Assembly: GCA_963663665.2 (NCBI GenBank)
Contig: CAXXKP010000010.1
Span: 186,001 to 250,000, forward strand
Direction of reading: 5' to 3'
Origin: SABI01 sp963663665
GTDB taxonomy: Bacteria; Spirochaetota; Spirochaetia; Sphaerochaetales; Sphaerochaetaceae
Length of the DNA stretch: 64,000 nt
Each line of letters starts with the position of its first letter. Within the stretch, counting starts at the first letter, position 1. The notes beneath the pieces are model-generated. The model was given only the letters and a program-made list of their open reading frames with translations, was not told the origin of the DNA and searched no databases. Made by a program: the position numbers and the translations under genes. Positions 1 to 8,173 of this stretch are shown piece by piece.

Positions 1-143
1 TTAATGCCTTAGAGAAGATTGTTATTCCTCGGTTAAAAGAGGATTTAGCATATACAACAAATCGAATTGAAGAAATTGAAAGAGAGGGGTTTATCTTATT
101 AAAACAGATAAAAAAGCGATTAGAAGAGAACAGTGGAACATAA
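1..143 (+). CDS. atpD: V-type ATP synthase subunit D, C-terminal end (partial)
   Basis: Only the last 46 codons of this gene are inside the window; it starts upstream of position 1. The readable frame begins at base 3 (Asn-Ala-Leu-Glu) and stops at TAA 141-143. The stretch NALEKIVIPRL followed by RIEEIEREGF and LLKQIKKRLEE matches the conserved C-terminal helix of V/A-type ATPase subunit D, the central-stalk coiled coil that couples catalytic AB subunits to the membrane rotor. Spirochaetes commonly carry V-type rather than F-type ATPases, which fits. In Treponema and Borrelia operons subunit D is usually followed by subunits I and K. Here a stress protein gene follows, so D appears to be the last ATPase gene on this side. 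The assignment rests on a short tail. Confidence 0.7.
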   Translation, partial: NALEKIVIPRLKEDLAYTTNRIEEIEREGFILLKQIKKRLEENSGT

Positions 144-162
144 AGGGAGGGATACACTATAT

Positions 163-675
163 ATGTTTACCAAACTATTGGTATATTTAGATGGATCTGA
201 AGATTCTGTAAGTGCGGCAATGGCTGCGATTGTCCTCGCTACACAACTTAATGCTCATCTTACTGCTATGTATGTTGTGAACACGAAGGCTCTTCAAGAC
301 TTGGTTAAAATGAGGATATTTTTAGATAGTGAGCAAATTGAATACCAAAAAGATATCGAAGGAGATGCGGTGAGGTATCTTCAGCATGTTAAGAAATTGG
401 GAAAGCAAAAAGGAATTGAGGTTGAGACAATTCAATTGAGTGGATCTGTTTCTCAATCTGTAAAACAGTATATCGCGACCCATGATATTGACATGTTGGT
501 TCTTCCAGGACTCTCAGAAATCCATTCGAGGAGAGATGAGCTCTTAAGTGAAACTGACAGAATGATGAGAGGGGCAACACTTCCTGTGTTTGTTGTACGA
601 GATAATGATGATATCTGGGACATGTATGAGTCCCTACCTGATGCTCATATGGAGGGCAGAAATGACTTTAGCTGA
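163..675 (+). CDS. Universal stress protein (UspA family)
   Basis: A 170-residue protein with the Usp fold: the N-terminal strand FTKLLVYLDGSEDS is the usual nucleotide-binding start with its Asp, followed by alternating strands and helices. The C-terminal part reads DMLVLPGLSEIHSRRDELL and then TLPVFVVR. I start it at ATG 163 because an AGGGAGGG ribosome-binding site (144-151) lies 11 bases upstream. An in-frame GTG at 133 would overlap the preceding gene and has no such site. The family average is about 140-150 residues, and the extra C-terminal tail (DNDDIWDMYESLPD) overlaps the start of the next gene. UspA proteins are cytosolic and help cells survive growth arrest or stress. The classical G-2x-G-9x-G(S/T) ATP motif is not clear, so ATP binding is uncertain. 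Confidence 0.8.
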   Translation: MFTKLLVYLDGSEDSVSAAMAAIVLATQLNAHLTAMYVVNTKALQDLVKMRIFLDSEQIEYQKDIEGDAVRYLQHVKKLGKQKGIEVETIQLSGSVSQSVKQYIATHDIDMLVLPGLSEIHSRRDELLSETDRMMRGATLPVFVVRDNDDIWDMYESLPDAHMEGRNDFS

Positions 676-1108
676 TGTAATACATAAGGATCTTATTAAA
701 GTGCCGCTTCGAGGTACAAATAAAAAAGCAATCATAGAGGAACTCGTTACTACTCTCACTACAACTCGTAAATTATCGAATAAAGATGAAATTCTTGCAG
801 CTGTATTAGAGAGAGAAGAACTTGGTTCTACTGGCCTTGCTGATGGAATAGCGATTCCGCATGCAAAAACAGAGGCGGTGGATCATGTTTATCTAGTAGT
901 GGGCATAGCTGATGAACCAATTGAGTTTGACGCACTTGACGGGGAACCTTGTAGTTATTTCTTCCTTGTTCTAGCCCCCATTCATGAATCGAATGCTCAT
1001 ATAGAGATCCTTTCAGCTATTGCTAGAACTACTTCAAGTGCTTCATTTAAAAGATTATTAAAAGCATCAAAAAATGCAGATGAGGTGTACTCACTCTTCT
1101 TTGATTAG
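662..1108 (+). CDS. PTS EIIA component, PtsN/fructose type
   Basis: A 148-residue PTS_EIIA type-2 domain protein. The phosphorylatable histidine lies in GIAIPHAKT (His67), preceded by the typical REELGSTGL turn. The C-terminal part carries FFLVLAPIHESNAHIEIL, also characteristic of the family. The ATG at 662 has a GGAGG site at 651-655 and overlaps the last 14 bases of the stress-protein gene, so the two are probably translationally coupled. EIIA(Ntr)-like proteins receive phosphate from NPr or HPr and control transporters and regulators rather than sugar uptake. No EIIB or EIIC gene is adjacent, which favours a regulatory role. A stand-alone sugar-specific EIIA cannot be excluded. Confidence 0.85.
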   Translation: MTLADVIHKDLIKVPLRGTNKKAIIEELVTTLTTTRKLSNKDEILAAVLEREELGSTGLADGIAIPHAKTEAVDHVYLVVGIADEPIEFDALDGEPCSYFFLVLAPIHESNAHIEILSAIARTTSSASFKRLLKASKNADEVYSLFFD

Positions 1109-1193
1109 GATTTAAAAATACGAAATCTTCTCCATAGTATGAAAAGATTTTCCACTACTCGTACCTGATACACATTTCTTTATTCCCAAGACA

Positions 1194-1214
1194 AGGCTCA
1201 AATGAGCCTGTTTT
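1194..1214 (+). terminator. Weak intrinsic terminator after the EIIA gene
   Basis: AGGCTC (1194-1199) pairs with GAGCCT (1204-1209) around an AAAT loop and is followed by GTTTTG. The stem is short and the T-run is interrupted. It lies 86 bases after the EIIA stop in a 285-base gap that otherwise shows no gene. It may end the V-ATPase/stress/EIIA transcript. Confidence 0.4.
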
Positions 1215-1393
1215 GGTTATACATCCATTTCAATAATTAAAACCAAATACACAGAATAAGAGATTTTCCTTGATAAAACTATGATCTCATAGCCGGTGAG
1301 ATTTCCTAATTATACAATTCCACTGAAGCTGCGGCCCTATACAATTTCTATTTATTATAGACAGGTGAAAGCTAGAGGGGTATTATTGAGAGT

Positions 1394-3061
1394 ATGAATA
1401 TAACATTTTATGGTGCTGCACGAATGGTTACTGGAAGTTGTACTCTTTTAGAGTGTAACAATGTGAAAATCCTTATCGACTGTGGTCTTCCTCAAGGTAG
1501 TGATGAAAAAACATTAGGGACTGAATTCCCATTTAATCCTGCTACTATCGACTATATTCTCCTCACTCATGCTCATATTGATCATAGTGGAAGAATTCCT
1601 ATGATGGTACGTGAAGGTTTTAGAGGAGTCATTCATACAACTCATGCTACTGTTGATTTATGTTCAATTATGTTAAGTGATTCGGGTCATATACAAGAAA
1701 TGGAAACTGAATGGATTAACCGGAAACGAAAAAGAGATGGTAAAAGTCCAATTGAACCAATTTATACAGTAGAAGATGCAACTAAGGCTATGGATTATTT
1801 TATTGGCCATGATTATAGCAATGCTTTCAATGTTGCATCAGGAATAGTTGCCACGTTTACTGATGCTGGACATATACTTGGATCAAGTTCAATACAACTT
1901 GATCTAACAGAAAATGGAAAAAGCCGAAAAATAGTTTTTAGTGGCGATATCGGAAACATAGATCAACCTATTATTAATGATCCAGTTCTTCTGAATGAAG
2001 CAGATTTTGTCGTGATGGAATCAACGTATGGTGATAGAGAACATCCTCCTGTAGCTCATCCATCCCAGAAAGTAAGTACTCAAGTACGAGCTACCGCCTT
2101 AGCTACTTATATTGAAACGACCTTTAAACGGGGAGGTAATGTGATTATTCCTTCTTTCGCTGTTGGAAGGACGCAAGAAATTCTCTATCTCATTAGATAC
2201 ATCATCACTCATAAAATGATCAAAGGATTAGAGAACATTCCTGTTTTCTTAGACAGTCCCTTAGCAATTCGTGCAACAGAAGTTTTTAGCAATAATATTG
2301 AAGGGTATTTTGATGAAGAGGCGATGGAGATTGTACATAAAGGGGATAACCCACTAAGGTTCCCATCCCTTGTCATGAGTATAACCAGTGATGATTCAAA
2401 ATCTATTAATAATCTCAAAGAGAGTGCTGTCATCATATCTGCAAGTGGAATGTGTGAAGCAGGACGTATTAAACACCACCTGAAACATAACCTCTATAGA
2501 AAAGAATCTACAATAGTATTTTGCGGGTATCAGGCAAATGGAACATTAGGGAGATCTATTTTAGATGGTGCTAAGAAGGTGAAAATATTTGGTGAGAATA
2601 TCGAGGTGAGAGCAGAAATCGTCAAGTTAGACGGAATTAGCGGTCATGCTGACCAAAAAGGGTTGATCAAATGGATATCCCATTTCACTTCTCCGCTCCG
2701 TCATGTTTTTGTAGTTCACGGTGATGAGAGTGTATCACGGTTCTTTGCCGGATATTTGAATACTCACCTTGGACTCTCTTCTTGGGCACCTACAATAGGA
2801 CAGACTTTTGACCTCCTTTCAGAAGAATTCCCTAAAGCAGAGAAAGAAAGTGTATGGGTAGCACAACGAGAGAAACTCAATGCTTCTCTTGCAAATCTAG
2901 AATCCACATTACAATCTACTGTCTCTATCATTGAGAGAATGAAAGAGCATAGTGAGGAAATTATTCAGGAAGAAGATAGTAAATCCTCATCACGATTGAG
3001 TGGGGCTATAGAGCGCTTCATAAGCGAAATTGAAGAACTTAATAATAGATGGGGTGGATAA
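1394..3061 (+). CDS. Metallo-beta-lactamase / beta-CASP ribonuclease
   Basis: A 555-residue protein of the bacterial YSH1/CPSF-73-like exonuclease group. The metallo-beta-lactamase part shows the zinc ligands HAHIDHSG, the motif SGDIGN and MESTYGDREH. The beta-CASP insert shows SFAVGRTQEIL and SASGMCEAGRIKHHL, and the last core histidine is in ISGHADQKG. The fold therefore looks complete and all metal ligands are present. The C-terminal roughly 80 residues, after SEEFPKAEKES, form a charged helical extension beyond the usual core of about 460 residues. Family members cleave or degrade RNA in the cytosol. The ATG at 1394 is preceded by AGAGGGG at 1374-1380. It appears to be followed in operon by the deacetylase-like gene 40 bases downstream. 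Confidence 0.88.
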   Translation: MNITFYGAARMVTGSCTLLECNNVKILIDCGLPQGSDEKTLGTEFPFNPATIDYILLTHAHIDHSGRIPMMVREGFRGVIHTTHATVDLCSIMLSDSGHIQEMETEWINRKRKRDGKSPIEPIYTVEDATKAMDYFIGHDYSNAFNVASGIVATFTDAGHILGSSSIQLDLTENGKSRKIVFSGDIGNIDQPIINDPVLLNEADFVVMESTYGDREHPPVAHPSQKVSTQVRATALATYIETTFKRGGNVIIPSFAVGRTQEILYLIRYIITHKMIKGLENIPVFLDSPLAIRATEVFSNNIEGYFDEEAMEIVHKGDNPLRFPSLVMSITSDDSKSINNLKESAVIISASGMCEAGRIKHHLKHNLYRKESTIVFCGYQANGTLGRSILDGAKKVKIFGENIEVRAEIVKLDGISGHADQKGLIKWISHFTSPLRHVFVVHGDESVSRFFAGYLNTHLGLSSWAPTIGQTFDLLSEEFPKAEKESVWVAQREKLNASLANLESTLQSTVSIIERMKEHSEEIIQEEDSKSSSRLSGAIERFISEIEELNNRWGG

Positions 3062-3101
3062 TAGAACTCTCAATTGGTATAGTGCTATCTAGGAGATGTA
3101 T

Positions 3102-3803
3102 ATGAAGATCTTAGCTATTGGTGCTCACCCAGTTGATGTTGAACTCAGTTGTTTTGGAACTCTTGCTCTATGTGTGAAACGAGGAGATAGCGTAGTAGTT
3201 TGTTCTGTAACGAATGGGAATCTAGGTCATAAAAAGCTCGATAAAGAGAGATTAGCTTTAATCCGAATGGTTGAAGGAGCAGAGGCTTCTCAAGTAATTA
3301 AAGCCTCCTTCTGTACATTAGAGATTGATGATATGAGTGTTGATGAGAAAGACGAAGAACAGATAAGAAAGATGACAAATATCATTCTTTCTGTAAAACC
3401 TGACCTCATTATTACTCATGGTGAAGGTGAAGATCATAGTGATCATATAGCAACAAGTAAATTAGTCTTTAAGGCGTCTCACTTAGCGACGTTGCCCAAT
3501 TATATTGCCAGCGATCTACCTATCCCTGCTATCCCAGTTATCTATTATATGGAAAGTGTTCATGGCTCTTCATTTCATGGAGATACATATGTAGATGTGA
3601 GTGACACGTTTGATCTGAAGATGAAAGCAATTGGGTGTCATACCTCTCAACTTGAAGGCATTAAAGAAGATAGTTTTAGTGATTTATTCAGCATTGCGCA
3701 AGCGATAGGTTCATACAGAGGTCTTCAATGCAATAAAAGAGTCGCTGAAGTTTTTATGAGTTGTGATAAAAAAGTAGCTCTTACCACTCGAATTCTTCCT
3801 TAG
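3102..3803 (+). CDS. PIG-L/LmbE-family deacetylase, altered active site
   Basis: A 233-residue PIG-L family protein. Members are zinc hydrolases that remove N-acetyl groups from amino sugars or related conjugates. The first motif, normally A-H-P-D-D-x-E, reads AHPVDVE here (His9, Val11, Asp12). The second zinc motif is intact as DHSDH (His112, His115). In MshB the first Asp of the motif is the general base and the second Asp is a zinc ligand, so the zinc site is kept while the base is replaced by Val. I chose ATG 3102, six bases after AGGAG (3091-3095), rather than ATG 3096, which touches that site. The 3' end overlaps the convergent DUF72 gene by 23 bases. The substrate is unknown. Confidence 0.8.
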   Translation: MKILAIGAHPVDVELSCFGTLALCVKRGDSVVVCSVTNGNLGHKKLDKERLALIRMVEGAEASQVIKASFCTLEIDDMSVDEKDEEQIRKMTNIILSVKPDLIITHGEGEDHSDHIATSKLVFKASHLATLPNYIASDLPIPAIPVIYYMESVHGSSFHGDTYVDVSDTFDLKMKAIGCHTSQLEGIKEDSFSDLFSIAQAIGSYRGLQCNKRVAEVFMSCDKKVALTTRILP

Positions 3804-4647
3804 TTTTGATATCACTCATGATTTTCTCAATTCTTTCGATAGTCAGGGGAGAAGAACCTTCATAGTGATTATTTACAGCAACAAAAAGTTGATGTTTCTC
3901 TCTTAAACGTAAGAGCCTTATCGCAACTTGATGGAGGTCCCTATCTCTGTCGTAGATGATTTGATTCCATAAACCATGACTATCCTCCTCAATTTCTTTT
4001 CGATCTTCACCGTGTAATCGTATCGAGAGAGTTGGTCCAAAGAGAGTATGATACCTATCAATTGTTGAAATAATGTCATCCATCCAGTAACCACTTAGCA
4101 ACACTGGTGCAATTGAGTTATCTCTCAAAAATTCAAACCACGAACCTGTGAGAAAATTGGGGTTCCTAATTTCAATTCCATAGGGGAATGAATGATCAAT
4201 CTGTGCGAAAAAGTGAGTAAGTGAATCTACAAAATATTCTAAATGAGAAATCATCTCTTTGTTTAGATAGCCAAACTGAAACATCAGCAATCCAATCTTC
4301 TTTTTGATGGGAATGAGTGTTTTTAAAAAGGAATCCATAAAATCTGGATTCAAATAGTAGGGATTTTTTTCTTTTGTTCCTTGGTAAAAGGGGAGTGTAA
4401 GAGCATTTGGGCACTTAATAGTAAAAGTAAAAAAGGGGTCAGTTGCGTTATTATAATCATCTACTACTGAAGAGGATGGAAGCCCTGCATCTTTTTTACC
4501 TAAAGACCAGAACCACCTATCTATTTCAACCATTCGATACTTACAAGCATACTCAGCTAAAGGATTTTCTGGGTTAGGTGAGGAATACACTAATCCTTCC
4601 CATGAAGGGTAGATAAAACTACACGAACCAAATAAAGGATTTTCCAT
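3781..4647 (-). CDS. DUF72 (YecE-like) protein
   Basis: A 288-residue DUF72 protein with a predicted TIM-barrel fold. Family marks are the N-terminal GSCSFIYPSWEG (usually GTSGWxYxxW), the region KYRMVEIDRWFW, FTIKCPNALT, LLMFQFGYLN and YGIEIRNPNFL (usually the E-x-R-x-x-S/W motif). The C-terminal LFVAVNNHYEGSSPLT corresponds to the family's conserved NNH segment. The biochemical role of DUF72 is not established. No clear ribosome-binding site precedes the ATG at 4647, although no other start is better. The gene converges on the PIG-L gene with a 23-base overlap and is divergent from the esterase gene at 4715. Confidence 0.82.
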   Translation of the reverse strand: MENPLFGSCSFIYPSWEGLVYSSPNPENPLAEYACKYRMVEIDRWFWSLGKKDAGLPSSSVVDDYNNATDPFFTFTIKCPNALTLPFYQGTKEKNPYYLNPDFMDSFLKTLIPIKKKIGLLMFQFGYLNKEMISHLEYFVDSLTHFFAQIDHSFPYGIEIRNPNFLTGSWFEFLRDNSIAPVLLSGYWMDDIISTIDRYHTLFGPTLSIRLHGEDRKEIEEDSHGLWNQIIYDRDRDLHQVAIRLLRLREKHQLFVAVNNHYEGSSPLTIERIEKIMSDIKTKEEFEW

Positions 4648-4714
4648 ATGTTATAGAGTAAAAGTAAATGTATGAATTGGCAATATCTGATACACTATTA
4701 TTGAGGAGGTTCTC

Positions 4715-5665
4715 ATGGCTATTATTATAGTGATGATTCTCACATTATCTTTGTTCTCTCTGTATATCAATAAAAGAGAGAAGAGAAGTGCAACCTCGTT
4801 CGTGAGTGAACAAGTATTACGACTCGGGTTAACAAAGATGAGAGGTAAATCTGAGGAAGCCAGTATCGCTTTTTTAGAAGAGAGAGGAGTGAAGAATGAA
4901 GAGCCTTTCACGCTTCCAATAAAAACATTACCTCATTGCACCGTTGAATTGACTAGTGAAGAAGGAATAGATTGCATAACTTTTATTCCTCGGAAAAATG
5001 AGATTCGTGGGAACATCCTCTATTTTCACGGTGGCGGGTATGTAGAACATGCGAGTATTATCCACTTTTTTTTCATAGATTCAGTTTTACGACTCGCTCC
5101 CATGAAAGTGGTTATGCCTCTATATCCAAAAGCTCCTGTACATCATGCAAGAGAAACAATCTCTGTTGTTGAAGCCTTCTACGATACTATGATAGAAGAG
5201 AGAACACTCCCTTTCATTGTGATGGGAGACAGTGCTGGAGGAGGACTAGCACTTGCACTCACTCAAAGGAAGAAGAGACAACCAAAAGAAATCATTCTCC
5301 TCTCCCCATGGCTTGATATCGCTCTCAATAATTCACGTATTCAGGAGTATCAAGAGAAAGATCCTATGCTAAGTATCCGACACCTCCAAATAATGGGGAA
5401 TTCGTACAAAGGAGATTTGGATGAGAAAGATTCACGAGTTTCCCCTCTCTTCGGTGAAATATCCCACCTTGCACCAATAACACTTTTTGTTGGAACACAC
5501 GAGATTTTTCTACCTGATGCGAGAATTTTCAAACAAAGATGTGATGAAGAAGGAAAAGAGTTAATCTACATTGAAAAAGAGAAGATGAATCATGATTATC
5601 CCCTATTCCCAATGAAAGAGGGGAAGGAAGCCATCTCTCTTATTGCAGAGGTTCTTTTGAGATAA
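4715..5665 (+). CDS. Alpha/beta hydrolase, HSL-type esterase with N-terminal anchor
   Basis: A 316-residue alpha/beta hydrolase of the hormone-sensitive-lipase group (abhydrolase_3). It carries the oxyanion motif YFHGGGYV, the nucleophile elbow GDSAGGGLA, a candidate acid in GTHEIFLPD, and the catalytic His in NHDYPLFP. The first 20 residues (IIIVMILTLSLFSLY followed by NKREKR) form a single hydrophobic segment ending in positive charges, so the enzyme is probably membrane-anchored. A GAGGAGG site lies directly upstream of ATG 4715. Such enzymes hydrolyse short-chain esters; the substrate here is unknown. It overlaps the convergent MFS gene by 26 bases. Confidence 0.85.
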   Translation: MAIIIVMILTLSLFSLYINKREKRSATSFVSEQVLRLGLTKMRGKSEEASIAFLEERGVKNEEPFTLPIKTLPHCTVELTSEEGIDCITFIPRKNEIRGNILYFHGGGYVEHASIIHFFFIDSVLRLAPMKVVMPLYPKAPVHHARETISVVEAFYDTMIEERTLPFIVMGDSAGGGLALALTQRKKRQPKEIILLSPWLDIALNNSRIQEYQEKDPMLSIRHLQIMGNSYKGDLDEKDSRVSPLFGEISHLAPITLFVGTHEIFLPDARIFKQRCDEEGKELIYIEKEKMNHDYPLFPMKEGKEAISLIAEVLLR

Positions 5666-6881
5666 AACGGACACATATAATTGATTTAGCAAAATAAAAT
5701 CCTATGAGAATGTAGAGGCTAGTAAGAATGAACACACTCATATACCCTATAACAGTTACAAGAAGTCCAGCAAGGATAGGGTAGATAATATTCATAATCG
5801 ATCCAGCTCCAGCAAGCCCAGTGTATAAAGTTCTGTTTTCATCATTAGAAATTTCTAAAAGTACACCAGGAGTTACAATTTTGTATAGTTCCATAGCTGA
5901 GCCACTAAATAGGAATGTAACGATATAGAAAATTGGTGTGAATGAGAACAACAGGGCGATAATGGGAGTAATTGCTGCAATACTGATAAACGTATACATA
6001 AGTGGACGGTATTCTTCTTTCTTGTAGAAGGTGTGTAAACTCACATTCGTAATTAATCCACCTCCCATTTGAGCGAGGAGGTACGTTCCAATTAATGACC
6101 CGTCTACCGTAAACTGAGTTCTTGCAAAGAGAATAAGAAACGGAATTGTTGAGAGAATTACACCGCTTGTGTTAATGAACAGGAGATATTTTCTCACATT
6201 CTTATCTTCTTTTACAGCTTGAATTAACAGTGACAACCTTTTTCTTATTGGTTCTTTTTGTACTTTCGTATTAATGGGTTCATCTATCATCCAAAAGCCG
6301 ATGGTTGCGAGTAATAAGATGAAAGAGCCTGAAATGAATAAGAATGCATAGTTATATGGATAGTGAAAGTAGGAGAGGACAACTTTTACAAGAAGAGATG
6401 AAACAATGACACCGACACTACTTATGAGTTGCTTTCTCATGAGAAATTGCTTTCTTTTCTCAGTGAGAATTGCTCTTCCTAGAATATCTGTATAGCTAAT
6501 ATTAGCGAAAGCTCCACCAAAAGAGAACATAGCCATTATAAGAAGTAATGCCCAAATAACCCAACTTTTACCACTTAAATCAGAGAGTAAAAATAGGCCA
6601 AGTAAGAGTAATGCGCTAACGCGTATATAGATTGCAACAAGGAGTGCTGGCTTTTTCTTTTTTAGAGGAATGATGAGTATTGCAAAGATTAACTGCATTA
6701 CACTTGCTCCCCCAATCATAATAGCTGAGAGAAGACCAAGGTGAATACTTTTAGCACCGAGTTCTCCCATCATATTAGGGATTACAGTATTTACATCGAT
6801 GAAACTCATCGTGAGAGCTAAAAATAGTGCATGAACGAGAAATGCGAGATAATTTCTTTTTGTATTAACAGTAGTATTCAT
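5640..6881 (-). CDS. MFS transporter
   Basis: A 413-residue integral membrane protein with about twelve hydrophobic segments and a basic cytoplasmic loop in the middle (EPIRKRLSLLIQAVKEDKN), the layout of the major facilitator superfamily. The loop after helix 2 reads IIPLKKKKP. I cannot assign a substrate. The start at ATG 6881 is preceded by AAAGGA inside a perfect 9-bp hairpin (6890-6913), so initiation may be controlled by RNA structure (separate entry). The gene converges on the esterase gene with a 26-base overlap and has no partner transporter genes nearby. Confidence 0.8.
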   Translation of the reverse strand: MNTTVNTKRNYLAFLVHALFLALTMSFIDVNTVIPNMMGELGAKSIHLGLLSAIMIGGASVMQLIFAILIIPLKKKKPALLVAIYIRVSALLLLGLFLLSDLSGKSWVIWALLLIMAMFSFGGAFANISYTDILGRAILTEKRKQFLMRKQLISSVGVIVSSLLVKVVLSYFHYPYNYAFLFISGSFILLLATIGFWMIDEPINTKVQKEPIRKRLSLLIQAVKEDKNVRKYLLFINTSGVILSTIPFLILFARTQFTVDGSLIGTYLLAQMGGGLITNVSLHTFYKKEEYRPLMYTFISIAAITPIIALLFSFTPIFYIVTFLFSGSAMELYKIVTPGVLLEISNDENRTLYTGLAGAGSIMNIIYPILAGLLVTVIGYMSVFILTSLYILIGFYFAKSIICVRFISKEPLQ

Positions 6882-6889
6882 AAAAATAA

Positions 6890-6913
6890 GTATCCTTTTA
6901 AAACAAAGGATAC
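6890..6913 (-). promoter_or_regulatory. Hairpin covering the MFS ribosome-binding site
   Basis: Read on the minus strand, GTATCCTTT (6913-6905), a six-base loop and AAAGGATAC (6898-6890) form a perfect 9-bp stem. The 3' arm contains AAAGGA, the only Shine-Dalgarno candidate for the MFS gene starting at 6881. The stem is followed by TTATTTTT up to the ATG. The same RNA could therefore block translation or act as a transcription attenuator. Confidence 0.5.
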
Positions 6914-7480
6914 CCTATACTTCTTAATACATTAGGTCAATATGAACAGTAAGATTATTGCTTTGCTATTATCAAATGAAATGCTTCTACTTACTGGGCA
7001 TCATGAAAAATGGTAACTGAGAGTTGTAGGAAACTTTTTTTAGAGGTTGAAAAAATATCAGTGAATATAAGGCCAAAAGGAAAGAGTGTGCCACATTGGT
7101 TATTCAAGTTTGGTTACGTGTGATCAACGTAACATGAGCAGCTCTATTGTCTTTTACACTTGTAGAATGAACAATTATTATTTTTGAAGTAGATGGTGAA
7201 AAGATTATTATTGGGGAAATTAGCCCTAGGATAAAAGGCACTTTAAGGAAAATTGAGATGTAATAATCGTGGATCTACGATTATTGATTGTTACAGGGCT
7301 TAATGGGTTAGGAAAATTTTCAATATATATTTACCTTTATTCTCATTAATAAATATTTACCCAAGAAAAATGTTATAAGGAAGAATTCCATCAGAGATTT
7401 TAATTTGCAAATTCTTCAAAATTACTAAGTTCTGAGATTAGATAATACAAAACAAATAGATTACTTTACAAAGAGCACGA
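6914..7480. other. Gene-poor stretch, possibly decayed coding sequence
   Basis: No convincing gene is present. A 17-codon ORF starts with ATG AGC AGC near 7134. It runs into another frame reading GEKIIIGEISPRIKGTLRK, which ends at a TAA near 7263. The two pieces could be one short gene broken by a frameshift, but I recognise no family. An inverted repeat (7262-7285) follows. Confidence 0.4.
7262..7285. repeat. Perfect 9-bp inverted repeat
   Basis: AATAATCGT (7262-7270) and ACGATTATT (7277-7285) are exact reverse complements around GGATCT. No T-run follows on either strand, so it is more like an operator or a decayed terminator than a working terminator. Confidence 0.4.
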
Positions 7481-7645
7481 TTAAATCATGACATACAACC
7501 CATCAAGAAAGATGAGACTATCTCCTACCTTACTCTCTTCGGGAATCTCTTCAAAAAGAATTTCTACTTCTCTACCATCAGAGCAAGTTGTTACTGCTCT
7601 ATCCTCTACAAAATCAACAATCTTGTAAGTTAATTCCTCATCCAT
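7481..7645 (-). CDS. Small DUF3006-like protein
   Basis: A 54-residue acidic protein. The pattern KIVDFVEDRAVTTCSDGRE, then EIPEESKVGDSLIF and a terminal LDGLYVM resembles DUF3006. Those proteins are 60-80 residues, begin with a strand carrying D(R/F)xEgxxAV, and later have GDVI/L. I chose ATG 7645 because GAGGA lies seven bases upstream. An upstream in-frame ATG at 7702 lacks a site and would add 19 unrelated residues. The gene sits alone between two gene-poor stretches. DUF3006 has no established function. Confidence 0.55.
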   Translation of the reverse strand: MDEELTYKIVDFVEDRAVTTCSDGREVEILFEEIPEESKVGDSLIFLDGLYVMI

Positions 7646-8173
7646 ACTATATTCCTCTTTTCCGTTATGTTTGTAAAAATAGTATGGACAATAATTATCC
7701 ATAAGTCAAACAATGTTTCGTTAATGGTAGGGTAAGGAGGTTTATAAAGGTTATATCTAAAAAAAAGTGAAACACATGCTAACTATCAAAGTATCAGGTA
7801 TAAAAAAATACAGCATATACTTTTAATTACTATCTTAATTCTTAAATTCGTATTTAAATTTTTGTAAACGGGAAGATAAGAGATCAAGATGTTGTTTATT
7901 GAGGTATAAAAGGTGTTGACTATGAATGAAGAGAATCTTAGATAAAAGATTAGTAGTAGTGAAAGTACGAGAATAGAATGTAAAGAGTAGAACTGAGTCC
8001 ATTGATGAAATAAGGATTACTAAAGCTCAATATTTCTTACTAACTTGTTAGCAAAATTCAGAAGTACTACTCACTCATGGATTAATGAACAACATTAAAA
8101 ACTAAGCAAATGAAGGCTGTAGCAGAAAAACTAGGGGAAACCTTTTATCCATATTGTTGATTTATGCTCCTTA
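7646..8173. other. Gene-poor stretch before the 517-residue gene
   Basis: About 530 bases with frequent stops in every frame. A strong AGGAGG near 7736 on the plus strand is not followed by a usable start codon. GTATAAAAG and TTGACT near 7905-7920 look promoter-like but do not form a good pair. I see no gene, RNA motif or repeat that I can support. Confidence 0.35.

Noticed and set aside
1109..1393. tRNA or small RNA gene in the gap before the beta-CASP gene
   Set aside because: I found no cloverleaf or conserved TPsiC (GGTTCRA) box; only weak hairpins are present.
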